A stretch of DNA of 64,000 nt from Akkermansiaceae bacterium (lineage in GTDB: Bacteria > Verrucomicrobiota > Verrucomicrobiia > Verrucomicrobiales > Akkermansiaceae): positions 1 to 64,000 of the forward strand of contig CAIRGO010000229.1 in assembly GCA_903878115.1 (NCBI GenBank), in the 5' to 3' direction. The notes beneath the pieces are model-generated. The model did no database searches and was not told where the DNA came from. It saw only the letters and a list, made by a program, of their open reading frames with translations. Position numbers and translations under genes: made by a program. Below, piece after piece: positions 19,156 through 30,456 of the stretch (its first letter is position 1; the number at the start of each line of letters is the position of its first letter).

Positions 19156-19249
19156 AAATCGATCAAACAAGCGATCTGCAAAAAAGCAATGATTTTTTCC
19201 CCTCTTGACCGCTGTCTCATTCACGCTTATTACATGGATGTACTCGCCT

Positions 19250-20227
19250 ATGTCTGCAATTCTTATTCGATCCTTCGGTAATCCATCATCGGTATTAGAA
19301 CTCGCAGAACCCGAGTATCGTCCGCTCAGCGCAGGAGAAGTGCGAATCAAGATTCTTGCCGCGCCGATCAATCCCGCCGACATAAATTGGATCGAGGGGA
19401 CTTATGGCACACGCCCGATTCTTCCCGAAACACCAGGGACAGAGGGCGTGGGCGAAATTATTGAAACGACCGACGAGCGATATCCCATCGGTCAACGCGT
19501 GATGTTGCTGGACTATGCGCATAGTTGGCAAGAGCAGCGAATCTGCGAGACCGCTAAGCTATTTCCTGTTCCTGCGGATGTGGATCCGCTGCAATTATCA
19601 ATGCTCAAGGTGAATCCTGCCACCGCCTGGTTGATGATTCATTCCTTCACCCAACTCGGCGGGAATGTTTGCTTGGTACAAAATGCCGCAAATTCTGCCG
19701 TCGGCCAGTGCGTGATTCAGATCGCCCGGGTGCTCGGCGTTACTACGATTAGCTTTTTACGAAATGCTGAGATGATTCCCGAGTTGATGCGCCTGGGAGC
19801 CGATGCCGTGTTCACTGATGATGACGCGGGTGTTGATGCCGCGCGACAATTCATCAGCGAACGTGGCTTACAAGTGCGCCTCGCATTGAATGCTGTAGGC
19901 GGCGATAGTGCGCTGCGTTTGTTGAACTTGCTATCACCCAATGGCATCCACGTCACCTATGGCGCGATGGGTCGCCGCCCGCTGACGATTCCTAACAAAT
20001 TTCTCATTTTTCAAGACATCCAGATCCGCGGATTTTGGCTAACTAATTGGTTAGCAAATGCCACAGAAGAAGAAATTCACGCCACCTATCAATCACTCGT
20101 AGAGTTGATGCAACGTCATGTCCTAAAGCAACCGATCGATTCCGTTTATCAGCTGTCCGATTATGCTAACGCGCTCGCTCGCCTCAACGATCCTACACGA
20201 CGCGGCAAAGTGCTTTTTTCTACCTGA
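19250..20227 (+). CDS. zinc-less MDR family oxidoreductase (trans-2-enoyl-CoA reductase/quinone oxidoreductase-like)
   Basis: NPADINWIEGTYG, PGTEGVGEI, NAANSAVGQCVIQIARVLG. Confidence 0.85.
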   Translation: MSAILIRSFGNPSSVLELAEPEYRPLSAGEVRIKILAAPINPADINWIEGTYGTRPILPETPGTEGVGEIIETTDERYPIGQRVMLLDYAHSWQEQRICETAKLFPVPADVDPLQLSMLKVNPATAWLMIHSFTQLGGNVCLVQNAANSAVGQCVIQIARVLGVTTISFLRNAEMIPELMRLGADAVFTDDDAGVDAARQFISERGLQVRLALNAVGGDSALRLLNLLSPNGIHVTYGAMGRRPLTIPNKFLIFQDIQIRGFWLTNWLANATEEEIHATYQSLVELMQRHVLKQPIDSVYQLSDYANALARLNDPTRRGKVLFST

Positions 20228-20237
20228 CGAAATACTT

Positions 20238-21919
20238 TCAAACACCAAGGAACAGTAAAGCAATTTGCACGATGAGAATTCTGCTAAGCATAGTCATCGG
20301 ATAGACATTTGCATATGCTAGAGAGGAGGAATCAGAGTTGGTTAATTTATTCGCAATCGCCAGCGCGGGTGGGCCAGTCATGTTGCCTGAAAGCATACCG
20401 CACATGGTGAGATAATTTATCTTTATTTGTTTGCGAGCAAAAATTCCAACCCACAATAGTGGCACCATCGTTGTAATGATACCCATAAGCATCCAAGAAA
20501 CACCTTGCTGTGAAAGCGCAGTTTCGACAAATTTCTCCCCAGCGCCCAAACCCACACAACCGAGAAAAAAAATCATGCACAACTCGCGAAATGCTGTATT
20601 AGCATTGATCGGCATGTGCACCAACAGCGGACCAATCCGACCCAAGCGGCCCATGATGATCGCCACAATCAATGGTCCACCAGCAAGACCGAATCTCAAT
20701 GGCACCGGAACCTATGACAAACTCCATGGATACAATCCTAACAATACACCCAATGTGACCCCAAGAAATATCGAGGCAAAACTCGTGGCGTTGAGTTGAT
20801 GAACAGAATTTCCCACCGCCTTTTCTGTGCGATTGATCGAAGCTTCATCACCCACTAAATTGAGCATATCGCCAAACTGCAAACGAATGCTTCCCACGGC
20901 AGTCATGATCAAATCCTGACGGCTTACCCGAGCAATCGTAACTCCAAATTGCCTTGCGATCCCTGAATCAGCAATCGTTTTCCCAATCATCTCCTTGTTG
21001 GTGACGATCACCCGCTTGCAAATCACATCGCCTGGTGCCTTATGCAAATCTTCTTTCACACGAACGCCTACGCTTATTTCCGAGCGCTTCAATTGATCTT
21101 CAAAACCAATCGCCAATACCACATCTCCGAGTTGTAAAATTGTTTCACTAGTCACAGTGGATACCTCTTGTTGACCAGCATGACGGATCCTTGATAATAT
21201 AACACCATTGCGACCAAGACCCGGCACATATTTCACCATGACGCCGGCACGATTAGGATTGTCAACGCGCATGGTGACGCTGATGCTGCTTGGTATTTGA
21301 CTCTGCAACTCGTTGGTAAAAAGCCGTTGTTCCTCCTGCACATTGATGCGAAACATCATGCGGAGTAGAACAAACGCCAAAATAATTCCCATGACCGCAA
21401 AAGGATAAGTGACCGCGTATGCCATTGATGCGATCGACGATTGCGCGGGGTCAATTTTGCTCAAGGCAATCATTTGCTGCGCCGCACCCAGCGATGGCGT
21501 ATTGGTCGTGGCACCAGTAAAAATTCCTGCCATCACAGCTGGTTTCCATCCCAACATCGTGCCGCCAACAAAAACAATCAGCGTGCCCAGTAAAATGACC
21601 GATAACGCCAAACCATTCAGTTTGATGCCATCTTTTTTTAATGAATTGAAAAATCCTGGGCCAGTAAAATTCCGACCGTAATGACGAATAATACAAGACC
21701 GAATTCTTTCAAAAATGCCAGTAATTCAGGCTCTAAGCGAAATCCGAAATGACCCAAAATGATACCGCTGAATAACATTCCCGCGACTCCTAATTTTAAG
21801 CCGAAAATACGGATCGATCCAATCAACAATCCGAGGGCTGCAGTAACCGCGATCACCTACAAAGGAACGGCATGCGGCGACACACTGCGGATCTATTCTA
21901 AAAGTATCTGCACAGCCAT
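20238..21919 (-). pseudogene. aspartate:alanine antiporter/YidE-like transporter with RCK (TrkA-C) domains, inactivated
   Basis: Consecutive ORFs encode one transporter; three in-frame TAG codons (21893-21895, 21857-21859, 20712-20714) plus one frameshift near 21650-21660. Confidence 0.82.
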
Positions 21920-21966
21920 GCGTGTCATGAAAGCACAATGCATGCAAACAATTTATCAATTTCCTT

Positions 21967-22197
21967 TTAACGAGAACGATGATCCCAGATATACCATCTC
22001 TCCACCTTAGTGCGGGCCCAGGGAGTTTTGCGCAGAAAGGTAAGGCTTGATTTGATGCTCGGATCTAACAAAAAACACCGAATTGGTATGCGTTCACCTA
22101 ATTTCTCAAAACCATGGCGATCTACCAAATCCTTCAGAATCACTTCTAAGGTAAGGCCGTGCAATGGATCGCGGGGGTGGCTAGGTGTGTCGCTCAT
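21967..22197 (-). CDS. VF530/DUF2132 family small protein
   Basis: [57 protein letters not shown]. Confidence 0.85.
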   Translation of the reverse strand: MSDTPSHPRDPLHGLTLEVILKDLVDRHGFEKLGERIPIRCFLLDPSIKSSLTFLRKTPWARTKVERWYIWDHRSR

Positions 22198-22198
22198 A

Positions 22199-24937
22199 TC
22201 AATCTTCGCGTGAAATTAGTGCATCCAGATCGTTTTCTAAGTTCTGCAAAATCTCTGAGTTAGTAATTTTTCCTCCACCTGGATAAGTAATATAGAGTGT
22301 ATCAACCGCCGCACCTTTTTCGGTGCAAATGCGTGCATGAACGGTATCGAGGTTATGAGAATTGATGGCATGAAAAAGATCATGCAATAAACCGATCCGG
22401 TCCAGCGCTTGAATTTCGATGGTCGTGCAAGTAGGATGCAAATCATTGCTAATGTAGGTGCGCACCGGAAATGCGATTCCGGTATCTGTTCTCGGCGCGA
22501 GAAAATTCACACGACGTTTCAAGTATTGTTCCGAATTGTATTCATCCGCGGTAAAGATTGCCTCAAATTTTTCGGTAAAGCGTTTTCTTACCTTCATATC
22601 CGCAATCGGCTCAAAGTTGGTGTTACAAACACGGAAAATGTCCAACACAATACCATCGGTACGAGTATAGAAATCAGCAGATAAAATATTGATTTGCTCA
22701 GCAGCAATAGCACAGCAAATTTTTTCTAACAAGTTTGGTCGGTTGCGCGTGGCGATGATAATTTCTGTGTATCCTTTTTCATTGTGATCAATCCACTTGA
22801 TGCAGTAGGAAGACGCCGAATGCTCACGCAGCATGTAATGTCTAACAGTTCTTACCTGAGTCACGATGTGCGACGGTGTTCTAAAACTAAACGCGGCCGT
22901 TGGCATGCGCTCAAAATGTTCACGAACCCATGGATGGTAATCATCGCGCATCATACCAATGACGGATTCTTGCAATTCAGTTTTCTGTTCTTCCATGGAT
23001 GCTTCGTAACCAGCTCTGCCTTCAAGCAAGAACCGCGTCGTTAACGAATGCAGCTGGCGCATTAACGACTCTTTCCACCCGGTCCAGGCATCGGGCGATG
23101 TTCCATTCGAGTCGGCAAAAGTAAACAGCAACAGAGCATCAAGATTTTCTCGGGTTTTCATCACCGCCGCGAACTCGGCAATCACTTCTGGGTCTTCAAT
23201 GTTTTTCGTCGTGGCAGTGCGCCAAAATGTAAGATGGTTATCGACGAGAAACATGATCATTGCCCGACGCGCTCCCGTAATTTGCAAGCGTTTGCACAAC
23301 TTCGTTGCGAGCATCGTCGAGCCGTCAATGTGCTCTCGCACATCTTCCGCCCGACCAGTGTCATGAAGAATCACCGCCAAATACAAAGCAAAAGGATCGG
23401 AAATATCGAGCAACAAGCGCCGATAAACTTCGATGCGTGGATTAGCGTCATCGCCCAATAAGGCATCAAGTTGATCGATGCAGCGAAGGGTGTGCTCGTC
23501 AGCGGTATAGCGATGGAAAAACTCATGCTGCACAAGGCAATCTAACGCATCAAATTCGGGCAAATATTTCCCGAGAAATCCCACACGATGCATGAGCCGC
23601 AAGGTGCGTGCAACATCTCCTTTTCTCTCCAAAATTGCTTGAAATGTTTCTCGATTGGCTTTCGAGTAACGAAAATTTCGATCCACCAAATCTGCGTGTT
23701 CTTTCACCATTTTCCGCATTGGTGGTGAGAGTTTCAATGTTCGCAATTGGCAATGCTGAAACAATCGCATCATACGATTCGGATCTGTCGTAAAGATATC
23801 GGATGATAGCGCGTAGATGCGACCGTCGCGTGCGGTAAATCCATCAAACTCCTCGGACTTTTTTTTGCGAAAGGTTAGAAATGAACGAATCCCTGAAGTG
23901 GCCGCTTGCTGTTCTTCGATTTGAAATATTTCCATCAACGATGTCGTATGCTGCCACAAATGACGTGTGTGCTGGTAGTAATCGCGCATGAATGCCTCGG
24001 TGCGACGTAAGATACTCTTTTGCGGATAATGAAATGAAGTAGCAACAATTCCTTGAAATCGCAGTGTTAAAATATCGCTCGATTTTCCCGTCTCGTAGTG
24101 CAGTTCATTGCGCACACGATGAAGAAAATCATAAGCCGCATTAATTTCACGATAGGCGGTATGTGTTAGGCTTTTTTCTTTTACTAAATCCGATAGATCG
24201 GTAATGCTTCGCTTCACGCGAGCGACCCACATGATGTTATGATAATCGCGCAATCCTCCGCAGGATTCCTTTACGTTAGGCTCTTGCAGAAATGGCGTTT
24301 TCCAATATTTCTCATGCCGCGCCCGTTGATCTTGTCTACGTAAATGCAGGAATTCTTTGGGGCTTTTTTGCACGCATTCTTTTTCAAAACGCAACTTGAA
24401 CTGTTGGAACAATTTTTTATCACCTACAATCAAACGACTATCCATCAATGCCGTTTTATTTTGTTGATCTTTGTTCGACTCGATAATGCATTCATTGATC
24501 GAACGAACTGATTGGCCCACTTTGAATCCCAAGTCCCACAATATGTAAAGAATGGCTTCGACCGCTTCCTTCGTAATGGGCGGAATTTTTGTGGATGCTT
24601 GAGGGATTAAAAATAAAAGGTCGATATCGGAACAAGGATTGAGAGCACCGCGCCCGTATCCGCCTGTGGCAACCAGAGACAAGGCCGGTTTAATCTTAAG
24701 AGGAAATAACACCGATTGATACGCGCAGATTAGTAGTATATCCAACAAATCTTTGCGTCGCCCCGCAACTTCTAAACCTCCTGCACCTTCTTTGTGCTCT
24801 TCTTTGATGATCTCTTCTTCGGGCTTTAAGAATTTTTTGAATAAAGCGATGCGCTCGTCAGGCGACAATAATCCCTCTAGCGCAGGAGCAAGGATCGTGT
24901 TCGCGCGCTGTTGAAGTTGATGGATGGATTCGCTCAT
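22199..24937 (-). CDS. glnD: [protein-PII] uridylyltransferase
   Basis: 912 aa; nucleotidyltransferase [21 protein letters not shown] domain [13 protein letters not shown]-terminal ACT domains. Confidence 0.93.
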   Translation of the reverse strand: MSESIHQLQQRANTILAPALEGLLSPDERIALFKKFLKPEEEIIKEEHKEGAGGLEVAGRRKDLLDILLICAYQSVLFPLKIKPALSLVATGGYGRGALNPCSDIDLLFLIPQASTKIPPITKEAVEAILYILWDLGFKVGQSVRSINECIIESNKDQQNKTALMDSRLIVGDKKLFQQFKLRFEKECVQKSPKEFLHLRRQDQRARHEKYWKTPFLQEPNVKESCGGLRDYHNIMWVARVKRSITDLSDLVKEKSLTHTAYREINAAYDFLHRVRNELHYETGKSSDILTLRFQGIVATSFHYPQKSILRRTEAFMRDYYQHTRHLWQHTTSLMEIFQIEEQQAATSGIRSFLTFRKKKSEEFDGFTARDGRIYALSSDIFTTDPNRMMRLFQHCQLRTLKLSPPMRKMVKEHADLVDRNFRYSKANRETFQAILERKGDVARTLRLMHRVGFLGKYLPEFDALDCLVQHEFFHRYTADEHTLRCIDQLDALLGDDANPRIEVYRRLLLDISDPFALYLAVILHDTGRAEDVREHIDGSTMLATKLCKRLQITGARRAMIMFLVDNHLTFWRTATTKNIEDPEVIAEFAAVMKTRENLDALLLFTFADSNGTSPDAWTGWKESLMRQLHSLTTRFLLEGRAGYEASMEEQKTELQESVIGMMRDDYHPWVREHFERMPTAAFSFRTPSHIVTQVRTVRHYMLREHSASSYCIKWIDHNEKGYTEIIIATRNRPNLLEKICCAIAAEQINILSADFYTRTDGIVLDIFRVCNTNFEPIADMKVRKRFTEKFEAIFTADEYNSEQYLKRRVNFLAPRTDTGIAFPVRTYISNDLHPTCTTIEIQALDRIGLLHDLFHAINSHNLDTVHARICTEKGAAVDTLYITYPGGGKITNSEILQNLENDLDALISRED

Positions 24938-25048
24938 GGATAGGCAGTAATTTTCTGATCAAAAATCACCGCCCACTCATGGAGCAACAGTTGTGGTGGG
25001 TCAAGCCATTCCTGTGTGCTTGCGCTTGATGATCGCATTGATTTCTTC

Positions 25049-26071
25049 TCATTCGCGCCACATTTCACAGGCATGAGCTGCAAATCCCGCGCCGAAGGCC
25101 GTGAGCCAGTAGCGTTGATCCGCCTGTTGTGAGATGAGACGCCGCTCTAAGGCATACATAACCGATGGACTACTCATATTTCCGTGTTCCTGCAGCACAT
25201 GACGCGTTTCGGTAAGAGAAAACGGTAGGACTTTTTCTAATTCTTCGATCACATCACGACCGCCAGAGTGGGCTAGTATTTGATTCGGTTCGGCTGTGCG
25301 CTTTGCATACAATTGTGCCACTGCCTCGGCGGCCAATTGGGGCACGCTCCGGTGCAATTGATTTTTCAATTTTCCCAGTTCATTCACAAAGCGAATTTTT
25401 TCACGGTGCTCGGGCATGTGAATGGTGGAAAAATTTCCTATCTCCCACTGATGGCGCTCACTAGTGCCCGACCAGATCGATGCCGAGGCACCATCACCAA
25501 ACAGGCATAAACTGATCAACACTCCAGGGTCGTCATTGACAAAAAATGCTGCCGAGCAAACTTCCACTGCAATCACGGCGACCTTTGCAGCAGGATTCGC
25601 TCGCAAGAATCCGTGTGCTGCACGAAGCGCAGGGATAGCCGCGCCACAACCAAGGCCTACGAGGTCGCAAAGATAGGCGTCACTGCGCAATCCGAGCTTT
25701 TCCGCGACATGTGAGGTCACGCCTGGACATAAATATCCCGTGCACGTGCAAACAAAAATCGCGTCCAATTCTGATGCCTCCAACTGCGCTTTTTCTAATA
25801 CCTTGCTGAGCGCTGAAGACGCCATGATGACTGATTGCTCTTCGTAATACTCATTGAGCTCTTGAGCGCCACGGGTGAACAGCCGACTGATATCCGCAAG
25901 CCCATAATGACGTTTCTGAATTCCAGAATTGCCTAGCATCACTTTTTCTAACAATGTTTTTGATCGCACATTTACCTCTTGATGCCATTCGCTTGACTGC
26001 ATGACGGTGAAGCAATCGTGTTGAGAATAGACGTGCGGCGGATTATAAGAAGCGATGGAGCAAAAGAACAT
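25049..26071 (-). CDS. type III polyketide synthase (chalcone/stilbene synthase family)
   Basis: [21 protein letters not shown] (Cys), [17 protein letters not shown] (His), [14 protein letters not shown] (Asn). Confidence 0.9.
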   Translation of the reverse strand: MFFCSIASYNPPHVYSQHDCFTVMQSSEWHQEVNVRSKTLLEKVMLGNSGIQKRHYGLADISRLFTRGAQELNEYYEEQSVIMASSALSKVLEKAQLEASELDAIFVCTCTGYLCPGVTSHVAEKLGLRSDAYLCDLVGLGCGAAIPALRAAHGFLRANPAAKVAVIAVEVCSAAFFVNDDPGVLISLCLFGDGASASIWSGTSERHQWEIGNFSTIHMPEHREKIRFVNELGKLKNQLHRSVPQLAAEAVAQLYAKRTAEPNQILAHSGGRDVIEELEKVLPFSLTETRHVLQEHGNMSSPSVMYALERRLISQQADQRYWLTAFGAGFAAHACEMWRE

Positions 26072-26074
26072 AAA

Positions 26075-27095
26075 TTAACGAGTGACTGAGTAAAGAAAAC
26101 GAAAGGGCAATAACTGATTGGTAGATAAAATTTCAAGTGGCCTACGTAAACTAGGCGCAAGGATCAATCGATGCATCCACTGAGAAAAAGTGAGCCGCCT
26201 CAAGAATCTGCGAAGTTGTAACTCATGCACGCTTTGCAAGGTCTGCTGCCACGATTGTTGATGATTCGCATATTGTTCTAGCGGACTAATCCCCATCTCT
26301 GCGGCTTGCAGTGCCATGCTCATGCCATTGCCGGTAAAGGGGGGAATGATGCTTTCCGAGTCGCCAATACCTAGCATCGACGTGGGCATTTGTTGACGGC
26401 CTAACTGAAAACCGGCCGTCGCGTGAAATGAGCCAACACGCCATTCGCAGTGTTCGATTTTATCTGCTAGCACATGCAAACCACATTGATGCAAATATCC
26501 CAACAAAAGTTCTTCTTGTTTGCCTTGTATATCTGATTGAATCCGAAATAGACCACAAAGATTCACCCATCCATCCTCGACCCGAGCAAGACCAGCGTAT
26601 CCGTGCTGACCGAGATGCATTTCTAATCCACTGCTCATCGTCAATCCCCGCACGTGCATTTTTAGCCCCAGCCATTGACCTTTCGCTGGCCGCCTACCTG
26701 CCGCCCACACCAAACCTTCTTTATCGGTAAATTGCTGCCGATTCGTTTCTTGAACAACCCCGCCGACAGCGCGTAAACGATCACAAAGCAACGCATCTAA
26801 CCGATACCGCGAGATCGCATATGCTGCGCTGGGCAAGCGGTATTGCCCCATCATCGTTGCTCCATTCCACCATGACACCAAATCATGGCGTGCGCATTGC
26901 TCCATGATATCAGCTATGCCTAACGCATCCAGCGTCTGTTGGCTCACCCCGGAAATAAATTCGCCACAAACACGATGACGCGGATACGATAACGCTTCAT
27001 GAACGATAACGGGAACATTTCTGTTACGTAAGGCAATCGCTAACGATAATCCGGATAAACCTCCTCCGACAATTTCGATTTGTTTTAGCGCTTGC
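26075..27095 (-). CDS. FAD-dependent monooxygenase/oxidoreductase (geranylgeranyl reductase-like)
   Basis: IEIVGGGLSGLSLAIALRNR FAD motif and LGIGDSESIIPPFTGNGMSMALQAAEMG. Confidence 0.85.
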
Positions 27096-27777
27096 ATAAA
27101 ATCGTCCGGCAAGCTCCTTTCCAATGTTCGATTTCCTCACAACTCCATTGTTGCGATGAAATCCCCAATAATTGCATAATTTCTCCTCTCCTAAAACCAG
27201 CATCAATACTGACATGCATATCATGACGAGTCACATCGTTGATGAACGGATGCATTAGTGCACCTAACAAATGTGGGGCTTTTCTGCGCAATGGCTCGTT
27301 GATGATCACTAGGGAAAAATGCGGTAGCCACGCGCTCAACCATGCTAATTTGCTATCATCAAAGTGATGTATAAAAAGATTCGCAATCAACGCCCCATAG
27401 CCCTGCGGCGGCGAGCATTGTGTAACATCGCCACTGCACCATTCCACTTTCTCGGGTAATTGTGCGGGACGCTCTAGCAGGTCATAAGCGCGAATATTTG
27501 CCTCAGGAAATTGCTGATGGATTTTCCTACACAAATCGCCATCCCCAGCACCAATTTCTACGATTCTTTTGTTGGTAAATTTATGTTCTTTCTTAAGTCG
27601 GTTGATAATCCATGATTCATTTCCCATCAAAAAATTGATTATCCGCAAATCAGATCGCGAGCGCATCGCCCGAGGATCGTTTGCCTGTAAAGCATCGAGC
27701 AGTTCTGGCTTCGCCAATCTAACCTTGTTATCTACCATTTGCGTTCGCGCTAAGATACCGGCAAAGCTCATTTTCAC
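27085..27777 (-). CDS. class I SAM-dependent methyltransferase
   Basis: VEIGAGDGDLCRKIHQQFPEANIRAYDL SAM motif; GTG start. Confidence 0.85.
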   Translation of the reverse strand: MKMSFAGILARTQMVDNKVRLAKPELLDALQANDPRAMRSRSDLRIINFLMGNESWIINRLKKEHKFTNKRIVEIGAGDGDLCRKIHQQFPEANIRAYDLLERPAQLPEKVEWCSGDVTQCSPPQGYGALIANLFIHHFDDSKLAWLSAWLPHFSLVIINEPLRRKAPHLLGALMHPFINDVTRHDMHVSIDAGFRRGEIMQLLGISSQQWSCEEIEHWKGACRTILCKR

Positions 27778-27810
27778 AATAGGTGATTAGAAAATAGATG
27801 TATTTAACTG

Positions 27811-29760
27811 CTAGTGCATTATTTTATGCTTCATAAAATACATTCGGCCATCCTCAGCGCCGCCGATAAAATCGGGTGTCCCATCATCATCAAAGTCTGC
27901 TGTCGTAGGGCTAACATCATGACCTTCGATATTTTTAGGATCGATCGCACCTAGGTTTTGAAACTTCCATTTCCCATTTTCCTGGGCCACTTGCCTCCAT
28001 AAATCAGCGTTTTTTGAATTCACTAACAAATCGAGGAAACCATCACCATCCCAATCGGTGAGGCACAATTTTCTTCTGCCGCTCTTCCCTGCTGATTGAT
28101 CGTTTAAACGTAGAGCTTGATTCTGTATATTAAGAAATGAGCGTTTTGGCGCTTGCAGAGTAAGGTCTTTATTCCTCTCAAAAAACGCGAGGTAACCTTC
28201 CTGATCAAGCATTACCAAGTCTAGCAATCCATCATGATTGATGTCATGCGCCACTGGTGTCGTGCGCCACTGCGTCATTAGTTTTTTACCATCTGGTTTA
28301 CGCCAACCCCAGGCCAATGCTGGCTGTGCGCCACTCCATTCTACTTCGATTGCTTGAGGCGCGCTGAGTTTGGCCACTTGTTTGGTGCCTGTGTTTTTGA
28401 GCCACATCACATCGCCAAAAATACTGTTATAAAGAATATCCAGCAAACCATCGTGATTCCAATCTACTACATTTATAGTAGTATATCCCCACTTCGCTTC
28501 TGCTGGACCCTGAATGCTGCCATTCGCTCCCGCCATGATGCGAAATGGTTTTCCTTCTACCAGCAAGCGCTTCGGCGCGTCCCACTTGATTGCTTCAACA
28601 CCACGACCACTTAAATTTTCAAAATACTCGATATAGCCAGCGCTATTCCCACTCAATAAATCGATATCGCCATCGGCATCCCAGTCCACAGCAAAGGGTG
28701 TGGCTAACGCACCACATTTCAACGTATCCGCCTGTTGTTGAAAATACACTGGCTGCAAAAATACTGGCGTGTCATTGACCAAAGTTCCCGTGTTTTCCAC
28801 AAATGCCACACGCCCGTCTTCGTCGCCAACAATAAGATCCGCGTCACCATCGTTATCCCAATCAAAAGCGATCGGCACAATCATTTGTAAATCCATCTTC
28901 ACTTCGCGTCCTTGTGGATCAATAATTTTTTTCCCCGCAGCATACAATGGTTCGGAGCTTGTATTACTATTTTCATAGTAGGTAAACCCATCCAAAAAAC
29001 TGCCACAGATAAGATCCAAATCATCATCCGCATCACAATTGACAAAGTTTGGTGAAGGACAACCAAACGTTTCGAGAGGTTTCCCATCAGCTAACATTTC
29101 ATACGGTTCACTATAGCTTTTATCAGAACGACCATAAAAAACATGAATCCTTCCGCGTAATGGTCCATTTGTCCAATGCCCGCTGGCATCCCATGCATTG
29201 TCCCATCCGTAATCACTCCAATCTTCTATCGCCACAATAAGATCTTCTCTACCATCACCATTAAAATCTGCATATCGCCACTGATTATGACGAATGCGCA
29301 ATGATGCTTTCTGTGTATTGAAATAATTTCCTTTGATCGGCAGGACTTGTTTTGTCTCAATGCCAGTTTTACAAAAATCTAAGTATTCGATACCTGGCGA
29401 AAGCACATGCATTTTGCCATCAACATAACTCGGCATGACATATGGAACCGTAGCGCTGATTCGTCGTGCCTTGGAAAAAATAGGCATTTTATTTTTCGAA
29501 GTAGCACCCGTGGTGTTTTCAAATAAATAGATGCCATTCGATGGCTTATCGGGGCATGAAACGATCAAATCATAATCACCATCGCCATCTGCATCACACG
29601 GTAATGGCCACGCCCATAAACCTACGCCCAAATCAACGACAAGTCCTGGATTATTATATTTCAATGGTTCTAGCGCGTAGTTTATGTGAGCTACGGTGCT
29701 GAACAACGAAACAAGTAAGAATTTCATATCTGCTGATGTGTATAATGCATTTCTTACCAT
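27811..29760 (-). CDS. secreted FG-GAP/VCBS repeat protein
   Basis: Repeated D-x-D-x-D-G-D-x-D-L units (PCDADGDGDYDLIV, DWDNDGDADLIVGDEDG, DFDDDGTPDFIGGAEDG). Confidence 0.88.
   Translation of the reverse strand: MVRNALYTSADMKFLLVSLFSTVAHINYALEPLKYNNPGLVVDLGVGLWAWPLPCDADGDGDYDLIVSCPDKPSNGIYLFENTTGATSKNKMPIFSKARRISATVPYVMPSYVDGKMHVLSPGIEYLDFCKTGIETKQVLPIKGNYFNTQKASLRIRHNQWRYADFNGDGREDLIVAIEDWSDYGWDNAWDASGHWTNGPLRGRIHVFYGRSDKSYSEPYEMLADGKPLETFGCPSPNFVNCDADDDLDLICGSFLDGFTYYENSNTSSEPLYAAGKKIIDPQGREVKMDLQMIVPIAFDWDNDGDADLIVGDEDGRVAFVENTGTLVNDTPVFLQPVYFQQQADTLKCGALATPFAVDWDADGDIDLLSGNSAGYIEYFENLSGRGVEAIKWDAPKRLLVEGKPFRIMAGANGSIQGPAEAKWGYTTINVVDWNHDGLLDILYNSIFGDVMWLKNTGTKQVAKLSAPQAIEVEWSGAQPALAWGWRKPDGKKLMTQWRTTPVAHDINHDGLLDLVMLDQEGYLAFFERNKDLTLQAPKRSFLNIQNQALRLNDQSAGKSGRRKLCLTDWDGDGFLDLLVNSKNADLWRQVAQENGKWKFQNLGAIDPKNIEGHDVSPTTADFDDDGTPDFIGGAEDGRMYFMKHKIMH
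28465..28480. repeat. TACTA-N6-TAGTA palindrome (TACTACATTTATAGTA)
   Basis: Exact match, inside FG-GAP protein gene. Confidence 0.9.
28965..28980. repeat. TACTA-N6-TAGTA palindrome (TACTATTTTCATAGTA)
   Basis: Exact match, inside FG-GAP protein gene, 500 bp from the previous site. Confidence 0.9.
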
Positions 29761-29856
29761 TATACAAATTCATCTTATGTCAGGAAATGATTTTTTCCCT
29801 TCGACTCTGCGCATTTTGGTTCTTGTCATCATCTAACATCTTATTACGATTTCACT

Positions 29857-30448
29857 TTGTCAGAGCAAGTTAATCCTTACGCTGCACCCATCATAAATGC
29901 GCCACCATCAAGCATCGGTCGTCCGCAAGAAGTTTTCATGCAAGGCGATCTGCTTATCGTCCCTAAAGTGTATACCTTTCCTGCCATTTGTTTGCGCACA
30001 AGCGTGACTGAAAATCTCAGCAAACCCATCAAACGAGCAGTGTCTTGGTATCATCCTGCTTGGGTATTGCTTATTCTTACAGGACTCATTATTTTTCTGA
30101 TCGTAGTATTGTGCATACAAAAAAGGATTACTGGTTTTCCAATTATCCATGGAAGCGAAACGAGCTAGAAGGAACAAGATCCTTATCGCATGGGGAACAT
30201 TTTTCTCATCCTTCGGTTTCTTTTTTCTTGCCGGTAAACTGGAGCAACCGTGGTTTGTTTTTGTCGGATGTCTAACCATCTTGGCAAGTTTGATCATGGG
30301 CGCTACATGGTGCCGATTGCTCGTGCCTACGAAAATTGATGAAAATTTCGTTTATTTACGCTTCAAAAACCAAGAACTGTTGAAGAAAATTTTCTTTACC
30401 TGCAATGCCACTAGAATATCTGTGGCACAACCGCCAGCTATTCCTTAG
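29857..30448 (+). pseudogene. hypothetical membrane protein split by a frameshift
   Basis: 29857-30168 (soluble + TM) and 30149-30448 (TM pair) overlap in different frames and read as one protein. Confidence 0.5.
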
Positions 30449-30456
30449 CTTTAATC

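Noticed and set aside
20238-21919. Amber-codon recoding (e.g. pyrrolysine) as explanation for the TAG codons in the antiporter gene
   Set aside because: The gene also has a frameshift and TAG is used as a normal terminator nearby; decay is simpler.
24725-24745. TAGTAGTA near TACGC with N6 spacing
   Set aside because: Two mismatches in one half-site; too weak to include.
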